Shown: positions 20,963 to 30,811 of the stretch, in pieces
Layout: every line of letters begins with the position of its first letter
How positions within the stretch are numbered: the first letter of the stretch is position 1
Assembly (NCBI RefSeq): GCF_013394695.1
Contig: NZ_CP058258.1
Location: forward strand, 144,001-208,000
DNA length: 64,000 bases
Reading direction: 5' to 3'
Origin: Streptococcus sp. oral taxon 061
Lineage (GTDB): Bacteria; Bacillota; Bacilli; Lactobacillales; Streptococcaceae
Notes under the pieces: generated by a model
Seen by the model: the letters and a program-made list of their open reading frames with translations, nothing else
Database searches by the model: none
What the model was told of the DNA's origin: nothing
Program-made: the position numbers and the translations under genes

Positions 20963-21979
20963 TTAAGACCACTCGTTCTCTGCCTTGAACTCATTATTCA
21001 TGAGTTCAGAAACAGCATCTTTAATATTAACATTTTCATAAATAACCTGGTAGATAGCCTGAGTAATAGGCATATAGACTCCAAGTTCTTGCGCCAATTC
21101 ATAAGCAGCTTTGGTTGTTGAAATTCCTTCGATGACCATTCCCATATTGGCTTCGATATCTGCCAAGGCTTCGCCACGCCCAAGAGCATCTCCAGCACGC
21201 CAGTTACGTGAGTGGACAGAAGTTCCTGTAACAATCAAATCACCGACACCTGAAAGTCCGCTATAAGTTAGTGGATTTGCTCCAAGTTTAACCCCCAGAC
21301 GAGTGATTTCTGCAAGACCGCGCGTGATAATAGCAGCTTTAGCGTTGTCTCCAAATCCGAGTCCATGGAGGGCACCTGCACCAACAGCGATGATATTTTT
21401 AAGAGCACCAGCTGTTTCCACTCCGATCACATCTGTATTGGTATAAAGACGGAAGTAGTGGTTACTAAAGAGTGTCTGAACATACTGAGCTGTTTGTAAA
21501 TCTTTAGAAGCAGCAGTGATTAAGGTGATATCGCGTACAATTGTTTCTTCTGCGTGACTAGGACCAGATACAACCACAATTTCACTGCGGAACTCTTGAG
21601 GGATTTCTTCTTCAAGAATGGTCGAAAGACGTTTGTGACTATTTGGCTCGAGACCTTTTGAAGCATGCATAATGACGACTTTATGGTCCAAAACAGCAGC
21701 TACTTGTTGAGCTACCAATCTTGTCACCTTAGTTGGAACTACGAACAAAACAGCGTCAACGCCTTTCAAGACTTCTGCTAAATCATGGTAGGCAACAATC
21801 TTTTCGTCTAAAACAGTATCCTTAAAATAGCGTTTGTTGGTATGTTGTGTATTGATTTCGTCAATTTGGTCAGGAATATTTCCCCAGATACGTACTTCAT
21901 GTCCATTGTCATTTAAAACTTGTGACAGAGCAGTACCCCAAGAACCAGGCCCTAAAACAGCGATGGTTTGTTTGTTCAT
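20963..21979 (-). CDS. gpsA: Glycerol-3-phosphate dehydrogenase [NAD(P)+]
   Basis: A 338-residue enzyme that reduces dihydroxyacetone phosphate to sn-glycerol 3-phosphate for phospholipid and teichoic acid synthesis. The N-terminal Rossmann motif [30 protein letters not shown] and [31 protein letters not shown] are in place. The start at 21979 follows a strong AGGAGGGG site; the upstream extension lacks support. The promoter is an extended -10 TGGTAGAAT at 22012-22020. Confidence 0.97.
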   Translation of the reverse strand: MNKQTIAVLGPGSWGTALSQVLNDNGHEVRIWGNIPDQIDEINTQHTNKRYFKDTVLDEKIVAYHDLAEVLKGVDAVLFVVPTKVTRLVAQQVAAVLDHKVVIMHASKGLEPNSHKRLSTILEEEIPQEFRSEIVVVSGPSHAEETIVRDITLITAASKDLQTAQYVQTLFSNHYFRLYTNTDVIGVETAGALKNIIAVGAGALHGLGFGDNAKAAIITRGLAEITRLGVKLGANPLTYSGLSGVGDLIVTGTSVHSRNWRAGDALGRGEALADIEANMGMVIEGISTTKAAYELAQELGVYMPITQAIYQVIYENVNIKDAVSELMNNEFKAENEWS

Positions 21980-22083
21980 TTTCCCCTCCTTCTGAGAAAG
22001 CACTTTCCTATATTCTACCATAAAAAGCACTATCTTGCATCTATATTATTTATTAAGAATTAATTGAATGAAAGAGTATAAAT

Positions 22084-22112
22084 AAAAAAACAGCCAATGA
22101 GTAATTTGGCTG
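22084..22112 (-). terminator. Terminator of the Pit transporter operon
   Basis: Minus-strand CAGCCAA / TTGGCTG with an 8-nt loop and a long T-run, 16 bases after the permease stop. Confidence 0.88.
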
Positions 22113-22127
22113 TCTTTAGGAGAAAAA

Positions 22128-23786
22128 CTAGAGGGTAATGCTATTGTTTTTAGAAATTTTCATAAATAGTAATAATGAAGTAACTGTTAAGACAGTGAGG
22201 ATAGTTGACAAAGCAGCTGCCACACCATAATTTCCTCTGAGAACCTCTGTATAGATTGCTACGGTCATAGTTTTTGTTTTGGCATTATATAGCAGGATAG
22301 AAGTAGATAGTTCTGAAATCATTGTTACCCATGATAGAATAGCTCCAGAAATAATACCGGGTAACATCATTGGAACAGTGATGTTACTGAAAGTATTGAG
22401 ACGGCTACTTCCTAAACTCTCAGCTGCTTCTTCAATACTAGGTGCTATTTGTTGTAAGCTAGCAACAGATGAGCGGATTGTATAAGGGAGTCTTCTTACA
22501 GATAAGGAGATAATCAAGATGAAAGCTGTTCCTGTAATCATAAGGAAGCCACTTCCGAAGATACCTGTATTGAATGAAGAGATAAAGGCAATACCGAGAA
22601 CTGTTCCTGGTACGATATAAGGTACCATACTAAGGCTGTCAATTAAGTTTGTAAACAAATTTCGTTTTCTAACAGCTAGGTAGGAGATAAATGATGCAAA
22701 TAAAACAACTAGAATCAAAGCAATCAAAGGAATGCGAATCGTATTAAAAATAGTAGCTCCCATGCGATTGAAGGCAATCTTGTAACTGTTTAGAGAATAG
22801 CCTTTGACAAATACCATACCTGATGTTTTTAAGAAAGAGGTATAAATCAAAAATAATTGAGGTAGAACAGAAAATAAGACAATTCCGTAAACTGTTGCAT
22901 AAATTGCTGCCATTTTCCCTTTTGTAGTTTTTTTCGGCTCAATTGGATGGAGAGAATTCATGCTGAAACTATAGCGATTGGAAATATATTTTTGGATAAG
23001 AAAGATTGTTAAAGCAATGATAATCGCCATGATTGCTAAAGCAGATGCAAAAGCAGAATTTCCGCCAACCTCACTAATGAATTGATTATAAATTAAAACA
23101 GGGAAAGTTCGATATCCTTCACCAATTAACATAGGAGTTCCGAAGTCGGAGAATGCTCTCATAAATACGAGTAGGGCAGCGGCAAGTAAAGTTGGAACTA
23201 AAAGGGGCAAAATAACTGTTATCATACGTTTGAATCCAAATACCCCCATGCTTTCAGCGGCTTCAAGAAGAGAATGGTCAATTCTTTTCATGGCTCCAGC
23301 CACGTATAGAAAAACTAATGGGAATAGCTGGAGTGTAAACACAAGTACAATTCCTTTGAAGCCATAAATATCAATAGCTGGAAGATGAAGGGCATTTGTC
23401 AAAAATTTAGTGATGACACCATTTCGTCCCAACAAGAGAATCCAAGAGTATGCCCCTACGAAAGGAGCTGACATGGAAGCGATGATAATCAATATCTGTA
23501 AAAATTTCTTTCCTTTGAAGTCATATATAGAAAAGAGGTAAGCCAATAAGGTCCCTAAAACTAGGGAAGTTACAGTAGAAGTAATGGAGACGTTAAAACT
23601 GTTTACTAGTGTCTCAGAGTAATAGGATTTACTAAAGAAATCCTCAAAATTAGCTAGTGAGAATTGACCTTCATGTATGAGTGCTTGCTTGAGTACAATA
23701 ATAATTGGATAAACAAGAAAAATAAGATAGGTAAGAAAGATGAAGAATGAGGAGGCTGTCCAAATATTTAGTTTTTTACCTTTCAT
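22128..23786 (-). CDS. Iron ABC transporter permease (two fused permease halves)
   Basis: A 552-residue membrane protein with about twelve helices and two binding-protein-dependent permease repeats. The EAA loops are visible as SLLEAAESMGVFGFKRMITVILPLLVP in the first half and SIEEAAESLGSSRLNTFSNITVP in the second (each ESxG...P). This FbpB/SfuB fused layout is typical of Fe3+ transporters. The start at 23786 (MKGKKLNIW) overlaps the ATPase gene by 11 bp. It matches the permease position of the pneumococcal Pit operon; iron specificity rests on that homology. Confidence 0.92.
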   Translation of the reverse strand: MKGKKLNIWTASSFFIFLTYLIFLVYPIIIVLKQALIHEGQFSLANFEDFFSKSYYSETLVNSFNVSITSTVTSLVLGTLLAYLFSIYDFKGKKFLQILIIIASMSAPFVGAYSWILLLGRNGVITKFLTNALHLPAIDIYGFKGIVLVFTLQLFPLVFLYVAGAMKRIDHSLLEAAESMGVFGFKRMITVILPLLVPTLLAAALLVFMRAFSDFGTPMLIGEGYRTFPVLIYNQFISEVGGNSAFASALAIMAIIIALTIFLIQKYISNRYSFSMNSLHPIEPKKTTKGKMAAIYATVYGIVLFSVLPQLFLIYTSFLKTSGMVFVKGYSLNSYKIAFNRMGATIFNTIRIPLIALILVVLFASFISYLAVRKRNLFTNLIDSLSMVPYIVPGTVLGIAFISSFNTGIFGSGFLMITGTAFILIISLSVRRLPYTIRSSVASLQQIAPSIEEAAESLGSSRLNTFSNITVPMMLPGIISGAILSWVTMISELSTSILLYNAKTKTMTVAIYTEVLRGNYGVAAALSTILTVLTVTSLLLFMKISKNNSITL

Positions 23787-24867
23787 AGCCAACTCCTGTA
23801 ATAAGATTTTGAGAACCATCTGCAGAAAAGACATTTAACTTTTGAGTATTGATTCGTAGACGAATTCGATCCCCTTTTTGAAGATCTTCTTCAAAAGTTG
23901 ATTCTTCGCTGACCTGTATTTTTGAAGAAAATGCAGTCTCTACAAAATATTCAGTGGTGAGTCCAAGATAAACACTATCGGAAATGATTCCTTCAATATC
24001 TCCAGATTCATCTTTGATAAACTCTTCGGGACGGATACTTACAAGAACAGCTTGTTCCTTAGCTTGATCAAGAGCTGGCATACGAAGAGAGTAGCCGTCT
24101 TCAAAGACGATGTACGCTCCATCAGCTTGCTTTTCTAAACGGGCAGGGATGATGTTTGTTCTACCAATAAAGGTTGCGACAAATTCGTTCTCTGGTTTGT
24201 GGTATAGCTCTTTTGGACGACCAATTTGTTGAATAACACCATCTTTCATAACCGCGATTTGGTCAGAAATAGCCATGGCTTCTTCTTGGTCGTGGGTCAC
24301 ATATACAGTTGTAATTCCCACTTCGTGTTGAATTTCTCGAATAACTTGGCGCATATCTAAGCGAAGTTTCGCATCCAGGTTACTAAGTGGCTCGTCCATG
24401 AGGAGAACACTTGGATTAACAGCTAAGGCACGTGCCAAGGCGACACGTTGTTGTTGTCCACCACTGAGTTTATCGGGCTTTCGATCTGCGTATTGATCAA
24501 TTTGCATTAGTTCCAGATATTTATTAGTTTGTTGAACTAATTCATCTTTTGGAACCTTTTTTTGTTTAAGACCAAAAGCAACATTATCTCGAACAGTCAA
24601 ATGTGGGAAAATAGCGTAGTTTTGGAAAACCATACCGATGTTGCGTTTGCTGGGTTCTATATTATTGATTTTAGTATCATCGAAGTAAAATTCTCCGCCT
24701 TCAATACTGTTGAAGCCTGCAATCATTCGAAGAAGAGTCGTTTTTCCACAACCTGAAGGTCCAAGAATGGTGAAAAGACTTCCTTTTGGGATCGTAACAT
24801 TTAAATTCTCAATGACAGGAATGTCATGGTAGATTTTTTTTGCGTTAATAATTTTGATCTCACTCAT
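23776..24867 (-). CDS. Iron ABC transporter ATP-binding protein (FbpC type)
   Basis: A 363-residue ATPase. Walker A is GPSGCGKTT, the signature [16 protein letters not shown], Walker [13 protein letters not shown] and the switch His VTHDQEEAM. After about residue 240 there is a TOBE-type C-terminal domain ([21 protein letters not shown]). It lies between the binding protein (12-bp gap) and the permease (overlap), so all three are one unit. Confidence 0.94.
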   Translation of the reverse strand: MSEIKIINAKKIYHDIPVIENLNVTIPKGSLFTILGPSGCGKTTLLRMIAGFNSIEGGEFYFDDTKINNIEPSKRNIGMVFQNYAIFPHLTVRDNVAFGLKQKKVPKDELVQQTNKYLELMQIDQYADRKPDKLSGGQQQRVALARALAVNPSVLLMDEPLSNLDAKLRLDMRQVIREIQHEVGITTVYVTHDQEEAMAISDQIAVMKDGVIQQIGRPKELYHKPENEFVATFIGRTNIIPARLEKQADGAYIVFEDGYSLRMPALDQAKEQAVLVSIRPEEFIKDESGDIEGIISDSVYLGLTTEYFVETAFSSKIQVSEESTFEEDLQKGDRIRLRINTQKLNVFSADGSQNLITGVGYER

Positions 24868-24879
24868 AGTGAACCTCTT

Positions 24880-25920
24880 TTACTGTTTCGATTGAATATT
24901 AGTGAAAATATCATTGTACTTTTTAAGAATAGCTGATTTATTTTGGATGACGTAATCAGAATCTTCAGTGGCGATATTGATTTCGGTCATTGATTTCATA
25001 TTTTTATTGGTTTTAGCATTTTTTCGAATGGGTCTAATGGTTGTTTCAGTTCCTAGTTTATCCTGAATGTCTTGAGAAAGAAGGAAATCGATAAATTTTT
25101 TAGCGTTTTCCATGTGTTTGGCATTTTTGATAATAGCTGCGTTACCAGGCAAAAAGACGGTTCCTTCTTTTGGATAAATGACTTTTACATCAACGCCATC
25201 GTTTAAGAGTTTCAATGCAGGATCTTCATAGGTGAGTCCGACAGCCATTTCTCCGTCAGCGACTGATTTGTAGACATTTGAAGAACTAGAAGCAATTTTC
25301 CCATCTACTAAGCTAAATAGATTTTTCACATATGTCCAAGCTTGCTCATTTTCATAGCCCCCCTGATCTACGAGCATGTTTGTTAATTGAGCAAAGGCGC
25401 TAGAAGAATTACTTGGATCAGCAGTTGCGATTTTTCCTTTTAATTTAGGATTGAGTAGATCATTGTAGCCTTCAATTTTAATATCTTTTGTAAGAGCTGA
25501 ATTGGCAATGATGACACTGACATCAAGTGTATAAGGCGTGTAGAATCCAGTTTTATTTTGATATTCAGGGATTATCTGGTCGTTCTCTTGAGAAATATAA
25601 GGTTCAAAAAGATTTTCGTTAGAAGAGAAGAGGGCGTAGGAGCCTCCGAAAATGACATCGGCTACAGGGGATTCTTTTTCAGCCTCAGCTTTTTTGAACA
25701 ATTCACCAGTGCTGGCTTGTACTAAGTCAACCTTAATACCATATTTTTCTTCGAAGGCTGGGATTGTTTCTTCGATAAGGTCTTCAGGGTTAGGCGAGTA
25801 GATAACCAAAGTGTTATCTGAATCTTTTTCAGAGCTAGTTTCCGCTTCTGTTGTTGAAGAACATCCTGATAAAGTAAGAAATATCCATCCACAAGAGAGA
25901 AAGAATAGTAGTTTTTTCAT
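24880..25920 (-). CDS. pitA: Iron-binding lipoprotein of the Pit ABC transporter
   Basis: A 346-residue extracellular substrate-binding protein. A lipoprotein signal peptide ends in the lipobox LSGC (Cys about 20), followed by an acidic Ser/Thr linker and a class 1 ferric-type binding fold (LVIYSPNPEDLIEETIPAFEEKYGIKVDLV). From memory it aligns closely with the pneumococcal PitA protein (for example NPxLKGKIATADPSNSSSAFAQLTNML), which supports the iron call. First gene of the operon and transcribed away from leuS. I saw no clear metal-regulator box upstream. Confidence 0.9.
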   Translation of the reverse strand: MKKLLFFLSCGWIFLTLSGCSSTTEAETSSEKDSDNTLVIYSPNPEDLIEETIPAFEEKYGIKVDLVQASTGELFKKAEAEKESPVADVIFGGSYALFSSNENLFEPYISQENDQIIPEYQNKTGFYTPYTLDVSVIIANSALTKDIKIEGYNDLLNPKLKGKIATADPSNSSSAFAQLTNMLVDQGGYENEQAWTYVKNLFSLVDGKIASSSSNVYKSVADGEMAVGLTYEDPALKLLNDGVDVKVIYPKEGTVFLPGNAAIIKNAKHMENAKKFIDFLLSQDIQDKLGTETTIRPIRKNAKTNKNMKSMTEINIATEDSDYVIQNKSAILKKYNDIFTNIQSKQ

Positions 25921-26239
25921 AAGAGTCTCCTTTTTTACGAACGTTTTTACTCTACGACTTGCTTAATGTTTATAATTTGCAGAGTTCTATAGGATATAAT
26001 AAAAACCTTAAAGAAATCTAAAACGAGGAATATGAGTCAAAGGCGTTAGGGGAAAAAGATGGAAGAGATAAATAATCGATATAAGTTAATTTCAAGTGTT
26101 AGCTAATTTTTTATACTGCTAAATAAGCTGGATTTGCGATTCAGTCTTTCTTTCCATCCAAGCCCAAAAGAACATTTCTCGACTTTCAAATTCCCCCAAA
26201 AATGGTATAATAGTAACATCATAAAATTGGAGAAATAGC
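25921..26239. promoter_or_regulatory. Intergenic region between the Pit operon and leuS
   Basis: These 319 bases hold the divergent promoters. For leuS an extended -10 TG-g-TATAAT is clear (TATAAT 26206-26211) with the GGAG ribosome binding site at about 26229. For the Pit operon the minus strand is A/T-rich with several weak -10-like strings and no convincing -35. I see no other gene or structured RNA here. Confidence 0.6.
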
Positions 26240-28741
26240 ATGAGTTTTTACAATCATAAGGAAATTGAGCCTAAGTGGCAAAAATACTGGGCTGACAATC
26301 ACACTTTTAAAACAGGAACAGATGCCTCAAAACCTAAGTTTTACGCATTGGACATGTTCCCTTACCCATCTGGAGCAGGTCTTCACGTAGGACACCCAGA
26401 AGGCTACACAGCAACTGATATCCTCAGCCGTTTCAAACGTGCCAAAGGTTACAATGTCCTTCACCCAATGGGATGGGATGCCTTTGGTTTGCCTGCTGAG
26501 CAATACGCTATGGATACTGGTAATGACCCAGCAGAATTCACAGCGGAAAACATTGCCAACTTCAAACGCCAAATCAATGCGCTTGGATTCTCTTACGACT
26601 GGGACCGTGAAGTCAATACTACAGATCCAAACTACTACAAGTGGACGCAATGGATTTTCACTAAGCTTTACGAAAATGGTTTGGCTTATGAAGCTGAAGT
26701 GCCAGTAAACTGGGTTGAAGAGTTGGGAACAGCTATCGCCAACGAAGAAGTACTTCCAGATGGAACATCTGAGCGTGGTGGCTATCCAGTTGTCCGCAAA
26801 CCAATGCGCCAATGGATGCTTAAAATTACTGCCTATGCGGAGCGCTTGCTCAATGACTTGGATGATCTTGACTGGCCAGAGTCTATCAAAGATATGCAAC
26901 GCAACTGGATTGGGAAATCAACTGGTGCCAATGTCACTTTCAAAGTAAAAGGGACTGACAAGGAATTCACTGTCTTTACGACACGTCCAGACACCCTCTT
27001 TGGTGCGACCTTCACTGTTTTGGCGCCTGAGCATGAACTAGTAGATGCCATCACAAGTCCTGAACAAGCTGAGGCTGTAGCGAACTACAAACACCAAGCT
27101 AGCTTGAAGTCAGACTTGGCTCGTACAGATCTTGCCAAGGAAAAAACAGGGGTTTGGACTGGAGCTTATGCTATTAACCCTGTTAATGGTAAGGAAATCC
27201 CAATCTGGATTGCGGATTACGTTTTGTCTAGCTATGGTACAGGTGCTGTTATGGCTGTACCTGCCCACGACCAACGTGACTGGGAATTTGCTAAACAATT
27301 CGGCCTTCCAATCGTAGAAGTCTTGGAAGGTGGAAACGTAGCAGAAGCTGCTTACACAGAGGATGGCCTTCACGTCAACTCTGACTTCTTGAACGGTCTC
27401 AACAAAGAAGAAGCGATTGCTAAAATCGTGTCTTGGCTAGAAGAAAAAGGCTTTGGTCAAGAGAAGGTGACTTACCGCCTTCGCGACTGGCTCTTTAGCC
27501 GTCAACGTTACTGGGGTGAACCAATCCCAATTATTCATTGGGAAGATGGAACTTCAACAGCTGTTCCAGAAAGTGAATTGCCACTTGTCTTGCCAGTAAC
27601 CAAGGACATACGCCCTTCAGGTACTGGAGAAAGCCCATTGGCGAACTTGACAGACTGGCTTGAAGTGACTCGTGAAGATGGTGTTAAAGGTCGTCGTGAA
27701 ACAAATACTATGCCACAATGGGCAGGTTCAAGCTGGTATTACCTCCGTTATATCGATCCACACAACACTGAGAAATTAGCCGATGAGGACCTCCTCAAAC
27801 AATGGTTGCCAGTCGATATCTATGTGGGTGGTGCAGAACACGCTGTTCTCCACTTGCTTTACGCTCGTTTCTGGCACAAATTCCTCTATGACCTTGGTGT
27901 TGTACCGACTAAAGAGCCATTCCAAAAACTCTTTAACCAAGGAATGATCTTAGGAACAAGCTACCGTGACCACCGTGGTGCTCTTGTGGCAACTGACAAG
28001 GTTGAAAAACGTGATGGTTCCTTCTTCCATGTGGAAACAGGCGAAGAGTTGGAGCAAGCACCAGCCAAGATGTCTAAATCCCTCAAGAACGTGGTTAACC
28101 CAGACGATGTGGTGGAACAATACGGTGCGGATACCCTTCGTGTCTATGAAATGTTCATGGGACCACTAGATGCTTCTATCGCTTGGTCAGAAGAAGGTTT
28201 GGAAGGAAGCCGTAAATTCCTTGACCGTGTTTACCGTTTGATTACAAGTAAAGAAATCGTTGCGGAAAACAATGGCGCTCTTGACAAGGTTTATAACGAA
28301 ACTGTTAAGGCTGTCACTGAGCAAATAGAGTCGATGAAATTCAACACAGCCATTGCTCAGCTCATGGTCTTTGTCAATGCGGCGAATAAGGAAGACAAAC
28401 TCTATGTGGATTACGCCAAAGGCTTTATCCAATTGATTGCCCCATTTGCGCCTCACTTGGCAGAAGAACTCTGGCAAACAGTCGCAGCAACAGGTGAGTC
28501 TATCTCTTATGTAGCTTGGCCAACATGGGATGAAAGCAAATTGGTTGAAGACGAAATTGAAATCGTCGTCCAAATCAAAGGTAAAGTCCGTGCTAAACTC
28601 ATGGTCGCTAAAGACCTATCACGAGAAGAATTGCAAGAAGTCGCTCTCGCTGACGAAAAAGTCAAAGCAGAGATCGATGGCAAGGAAATTGTGAAAGTGA
28701 TTGCGGTACCGAATAAGCTCGTGAATATTGTCGTTAAATAA
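26240..28741 (+). CDS. leuS: Leucyl-tRNA synthetase
   Basis: An 833-residue class Ia synthetase charging tRNA-Leu. The HIGH-type motif HVGH is at residues 49-52 in [16 protein letters not shown], the CP1 editing domain spans roughly 220-400 ([39 protein letters not shown]), KMSKS appears as [14 protein letters not shown], and the C-terminus ends [11 protein letters not shown]. The reading frame is intact, but a diverged second copy of its last codons lies 54 bases downstream, a sign of allele replacement at the 3' end. Confidence 0.98.
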   Translation: MSFYNHKEIEPKWQKYWADNHTFKTGTDASKPKFYALDMFPYPSGAGLHVGHPEGYTATDILSRFKRAKGYNVLHPMGWDAFGLPAEQYAMDTGNDPAEFTAENIANFKRQINALGFSYDWDREVNTTDPNYYKWTQWIFTKLYENGLAYEAEVPVNWVEELGTAIANEEVLPDGTSERGGYPVVRKPMRQWMLKITAYAERLLNDLDDLDWPESIKDMQRNWIGKSTGANVTFKVKGTDKEFTVFTTRPDTLFGATFTVLAPEHELVDAITSPEQAEAVANYKHQASLKSDLARTDLAKEKTGVWTGAYAINPVNGKEIPIWIADYVLSSYGTGAVMAVPAHDQRDWEFAKQFGLPIVEVLEGGNVAEAAYTEDGLHVNSDFLNGLNKEEAIAKIVSWLEEKGFGQEKVTYRLRDWLFSRQRYWGEPIPIIHWEDGTSTAVPESELPLVLPVTKDIRPSGTGESPLANLTDWLEVTREDGVKGRRETNTMPQWAGSSWYYLRYIDPHNTEKLADEDLLKQWLPVDIYVGGAEHAVLHLLYARFWHKFLYDLGVVPTKEPFQKLFNQGMILGTSYRDHRGALVATDKVEKRDGSFFHVETGEELEQAPAKMSKSLKNVVNPDDVVEQYGADTLRVYEMFMGPLDASIAWSEEGLEGSRKFLDRVYRLITSKEIVAENNGALDKVYNETVKAVTEQIESMKFNTAIAQLMVFVNAANKEDKLYVDYAKGFIQLIAPFAPHLAEELWQTVAATGESISYVAWPTWDESKLVEDEIEIVVQIKGKVRAKLMVAKDLSREELQEVALADEKVKAEIDGKEIVKVIAVPNKLVNIVVK

Positions 28742-28827
28742 CGAGTTTATTAGCCATATCTGCCACCTTCAATAGTCCACTGGACTATTGAAGCCAACCA
28801 AACTTGTAAATATTGTTGTGAAATAAA
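28742..28827 (+). repeat. Inserted spacer with a 25-bp palindrome and a second leuS 3' end
   Basis: Directly after the leuS stop lie about 50 bases containing the perfect palindrome TTCAATAGTCCA-C-TGGACTATTGAA (28768-28792). These are followed by 33 bases (28795-28827) that read [14 protein letters not shown], differing from the true leuS end [14 protein letters not shown] mainly at synonymous sites. Confidence 0.85.
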
Positions 28828-28830
28828 TTT

Positions 28831-28868
28831 AAAAGTCCTTCAGAGCTAAGCTTTGGAGGATTTTTTAG
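28831..28868 (+). terminator. leuS terminator
   Basis: AGTCCTtCAGAGC / GCTTTGgAGGAT hairpin followed by six T's. It follows the second, relic leuS end. Confidence 0.85.
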
Positions 28869-28875
28869 GCTCAGC

Positions 28876-28912
28876 TTGACAACAAATAGTATTTTTGTTA
28901 ATATCATTAACA
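28876..28912 (+). promoter_or_regulatory. marR promoter with palindromic operator over the -10
   Basis: -35 TTGACA (28876-28881), 17-bp spacer, -10 TAATAT (28899-28904). The perfect inverted repeat TGTTAAT-ATC-ATTAACA (28896-28912) covers the -10, so a bound regulator would block RNA polymerase. The same site recurs before the next gene. Confidence 0.85.
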
Positions 28913-28925
28913 AAAGAGGGGCGTT

Positions 28926-29381
28926 ATGAATAAGAAAGAACTGCATAAGTTTAATAATCGTTTTAACAGCTTTGCTTTAGCTTTTGAACAGTTGAAAAAA
29001 GCTCAGCATAGGAACAGTATTGATAAATCAATCACTATTAATGAAGTCCATTTGATCGACCTGATAGGCCGCAATCAGCCTGTGAATCTAGTGAAATTAT
29101 CTGAGTTACTTGAAGTATCTAGGAGTGCCATTACTCAGAGTGTTAGACGTTTAACCCAGAAAGACCTCGTTGCTTTTGAATTTGCATCGGATAATGAAAA
29201 GAATAAATATCTGATATTATCCCAAAAAGGGGTTGACGTTTTTAACATTCATAAAGAACAGCAAGAATATATAGAGACAGCCATTTTTTCAGTTTTAAAT
29301 AACTATAGTGAAAAGGACCTTCAAATGATTATGAAATTGATGGATGATGTTGAAAAGGTATGGCAAGAATTACCGTGGTAA
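28926..29381 (+). CDS. MarR family transcriptional regulator
   Basis: A 151-residue winged-helix regulator with helical dimer ends. The recognition helix region is LVKLSELLEVSRSAITQSVRRLTQKDLV (about residues 58-85) and the wing FEFASDNEKNKYLILSQKG follows. It probably binds the TGTTAAT-N3-ATTAACA sites in front of itself and of the thioesterase-like gene, which makes the pair a small ligand-responsive module. The ligand may be a lipid or acyl compound, by inference from the partner gene. A hairpin TTACCGTG / CACGGTAA (29370-29393) over its stop may be a weak terminator. Confidence 0.92.
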   Translation: MNKKELHKFNNRFNSFALAFEQLKKAQHRNSIDKSITINEVHLIDLIGRNQPVNLVKLSELLEVSRSAITQSVRRLTQKDLVAFEFASDNEKNKYLILSQKGVDVFNIHKEQQEYIETAIFSVLNNYSEKDLQMIMKLMDDVEKVWQELPW

Positions 29382-29407
29382 AAATCACGGTAATTTTAAA
29401 ACTATAT

Positions 29408-29424
29408 TGTTAATTATATTAACA
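29408..29424 (+). promoter_or_regulatory. Second MarR operator, upstream of the thioesterase-like gene
   Basis: TGTTAAT-TAT-ATTAACA, a perfect 7-bp inverted repeat with the same arms and spacing as the marR operator, 14 bases before the next start codon. Confidence 0.82.
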
Positions 29425-29437
29425 AAAAGAGGAAGAT

Positions 29438-30670
29438 ATGAATATAAAAATTGAACTGATTTCAGAGTCTGATTTAGCAGACGAATCTTTTAATATTGTC
29501 ATCGATGGCTTAAAACCAAGAGAAACATATCGAGTCGAAATGTTTCTATCCGATTATTATTGTATCAATGCTCCCATGCTATTAGCTCATGATGTCTTAT
29601 GGAAATCAACAGCGACTTTTGTATCGGATATGAATGGTATTATTGATATTTCACAAACTCCATCTTGTTCTGGCTCTGATGAAGATATTGCAATAATGGG
29701 GTTATTCTTTAATGCCAAGCCCTTTACCAATAAGGAAAAGAAACTGTCAAACTCTCTTTCTAAAATTCCCTTATTAGATCATTTTTTTGTGGAAGTCAAA
29801 ATTATGCAAGGAAGTACTGTCATTGCAGAGAGAACTTTCACAAGACATTACATGAGTTCGCAAATTAGTCATCAAGATATTTACGGGAAACATTTTCAAG
29901 GGAGACTCTTTTATGATCAAAAGGCAATAAAAGCACCAGCATTGATTATTGTGAGCGGTAGTGAAGGAAGGATTGAAAAGGCACAGAATATAGCTCAGCT
30001 TCTATCTTCTAGAGGTTATATTTGCCTAGCAGTTGCCTACTTTGGTTTAGAGGGGTTGCCAAAACATTTGGAACGTATTCCTTTAGAGTGCCTTGTGGAA
30101 GCAAAGGATTATCTACGTCAGCATCATCAAGTAGATAGTGAAAGAATTGGAATCTATGGACGGTCTAAGGGAGCAGAGTTAGTTTTAGCTGAGGAGAGCA
30201 TTTTTAATGACGTTCAATGTTTGGTACTAAATTCACCCTCTGATGTGGTGTATGAAGGGATAAAAGGGAAATGGAACTCCCATACTTCTTCTTGGACGTA
30301 TTTGCAAAGAGAACTTCCCTATCAAAAGTTTCGACTTAGAGATTATCTGTTTAGCAAACTTTTTAGAAAAAGCTTCCCTAAAGATCGTACTGCTAAGATA
30401 GATATTGGTCAAATGCATTCACCTATCTTATTGCTCGGAAGTACTGTTGATGAAATATGGGATGCCTCGTCAGCAATTGATGATATTGTCTCAGATTATA
30501 AAGGACACCACATTACATTTAAAAAATATCATGAAACAGGTCACATGTTGACAGTGGCTTATCAACCAAATCACCGTTATCGAAAAGATTGGCGTTTATT
30601 GATGAGAGAGAGTAAGGATTCTTGGCTAGCTACGATTCATTTTTTTGATAGGCATTTGAAGAAGAAATAA
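29438..30670 (+). CDS. Acyl-CoA thioesterase/BAAT family hydrolase
   Basis: A 410-residue protein with the two-part layout of acyl-CoA thioester hydrolases: an N-terminal beta-sandwich domain (about 1-140) and a C-terminal alpha/beta-hydrolase of the BAAT type. The nucleophile elbow is GIYGRSKGAEL (Ser), the acid residue lies in GSTVDEIWDASSA, and the His in YHETGHMLTVAYQP. Ser, as in thioesterases, rather than Cys, as in the amino acid transferases, points to hydrolysis. The substrate is unknown. It is governed with marR by matching palindromes; no signal peptide, so cytoplasmic. Confidence 0.88.
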   Translation: MNIKIELISESDLADESFNIVIDGLKPRETYRVEMFLSDYYCINAPMLLAHDVLWKSTATFVSDMNGIIDISQTPSCSGSDEDIAIMGLFFNAKPFTNKEKKLSNSLSKIPLLDHFFVEVKIMQGSTVIAERTFTRHYMSSQISHQDIYGKHFQGRLFYDQKAIKAPALIIVSGSEGRIEKAQNIAQLLSSRGYICLAVAYFGLEGLPKHLERIPLECLVEAKDYLRQHHQVDSERIGIYGRSKGAELVLAEESIFNDVQCLVLNSPSDVVYEGIKGKWNSHTSSWTYLQRELPYQKFRLRDYLFSKLFRKSFPKDRTAKIDIGQMHSPILLLGSTVDEIWDASSAIDDIVSDYKGHHITFKKYHETGHMLTVAYQPNHRYRKDWRLLMRESKDSWLATIHFFDRHLKKK

Positions 30671-30686
30671 AAATAGATTATAAATA

Positions 30687-30811
30687 TGCTATAATAGTTC
30701 CAACTAAGATAAAAACACAGTTCTGGTTGGTAGTCCAGACGTAGGCAAGCCTATCAGTAACCTTCCTCCTTGGTTGTCCATTCTTAGGGATAGATTTAAG
30801 GAGGTGCTGTC
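30687..30811 (+). promoter_or_regulatory. yjdF riboswitch (azaaromatic-sensing RNA) with promoter
   Basis: An extended -10 TG-c-TATAAT (30687-30695) starts a leader of about 110 nt in front of yjdF. The leader contains CTGGTTGGTAGTCCAG, a GTAGGCAAGCCTATC hairpin-like segment and a final part that can pair around the AAGGAGG ribosome binding site (30798-30804). Position directly before yjdF and these short blocks fit the yjdF motif RNA, which binds azaaromatic compounds. The match is by eye and context, not by covariance model. Confidence 0.8.

Noticed and set aside
26327..26899. 190-codon open frame antisense to leuS
   Set aside because: Shadow of the highly biased leuS coding sequence, with no promoter or ribosome binding site and a low-complexity Cys/Trp-rich translation.
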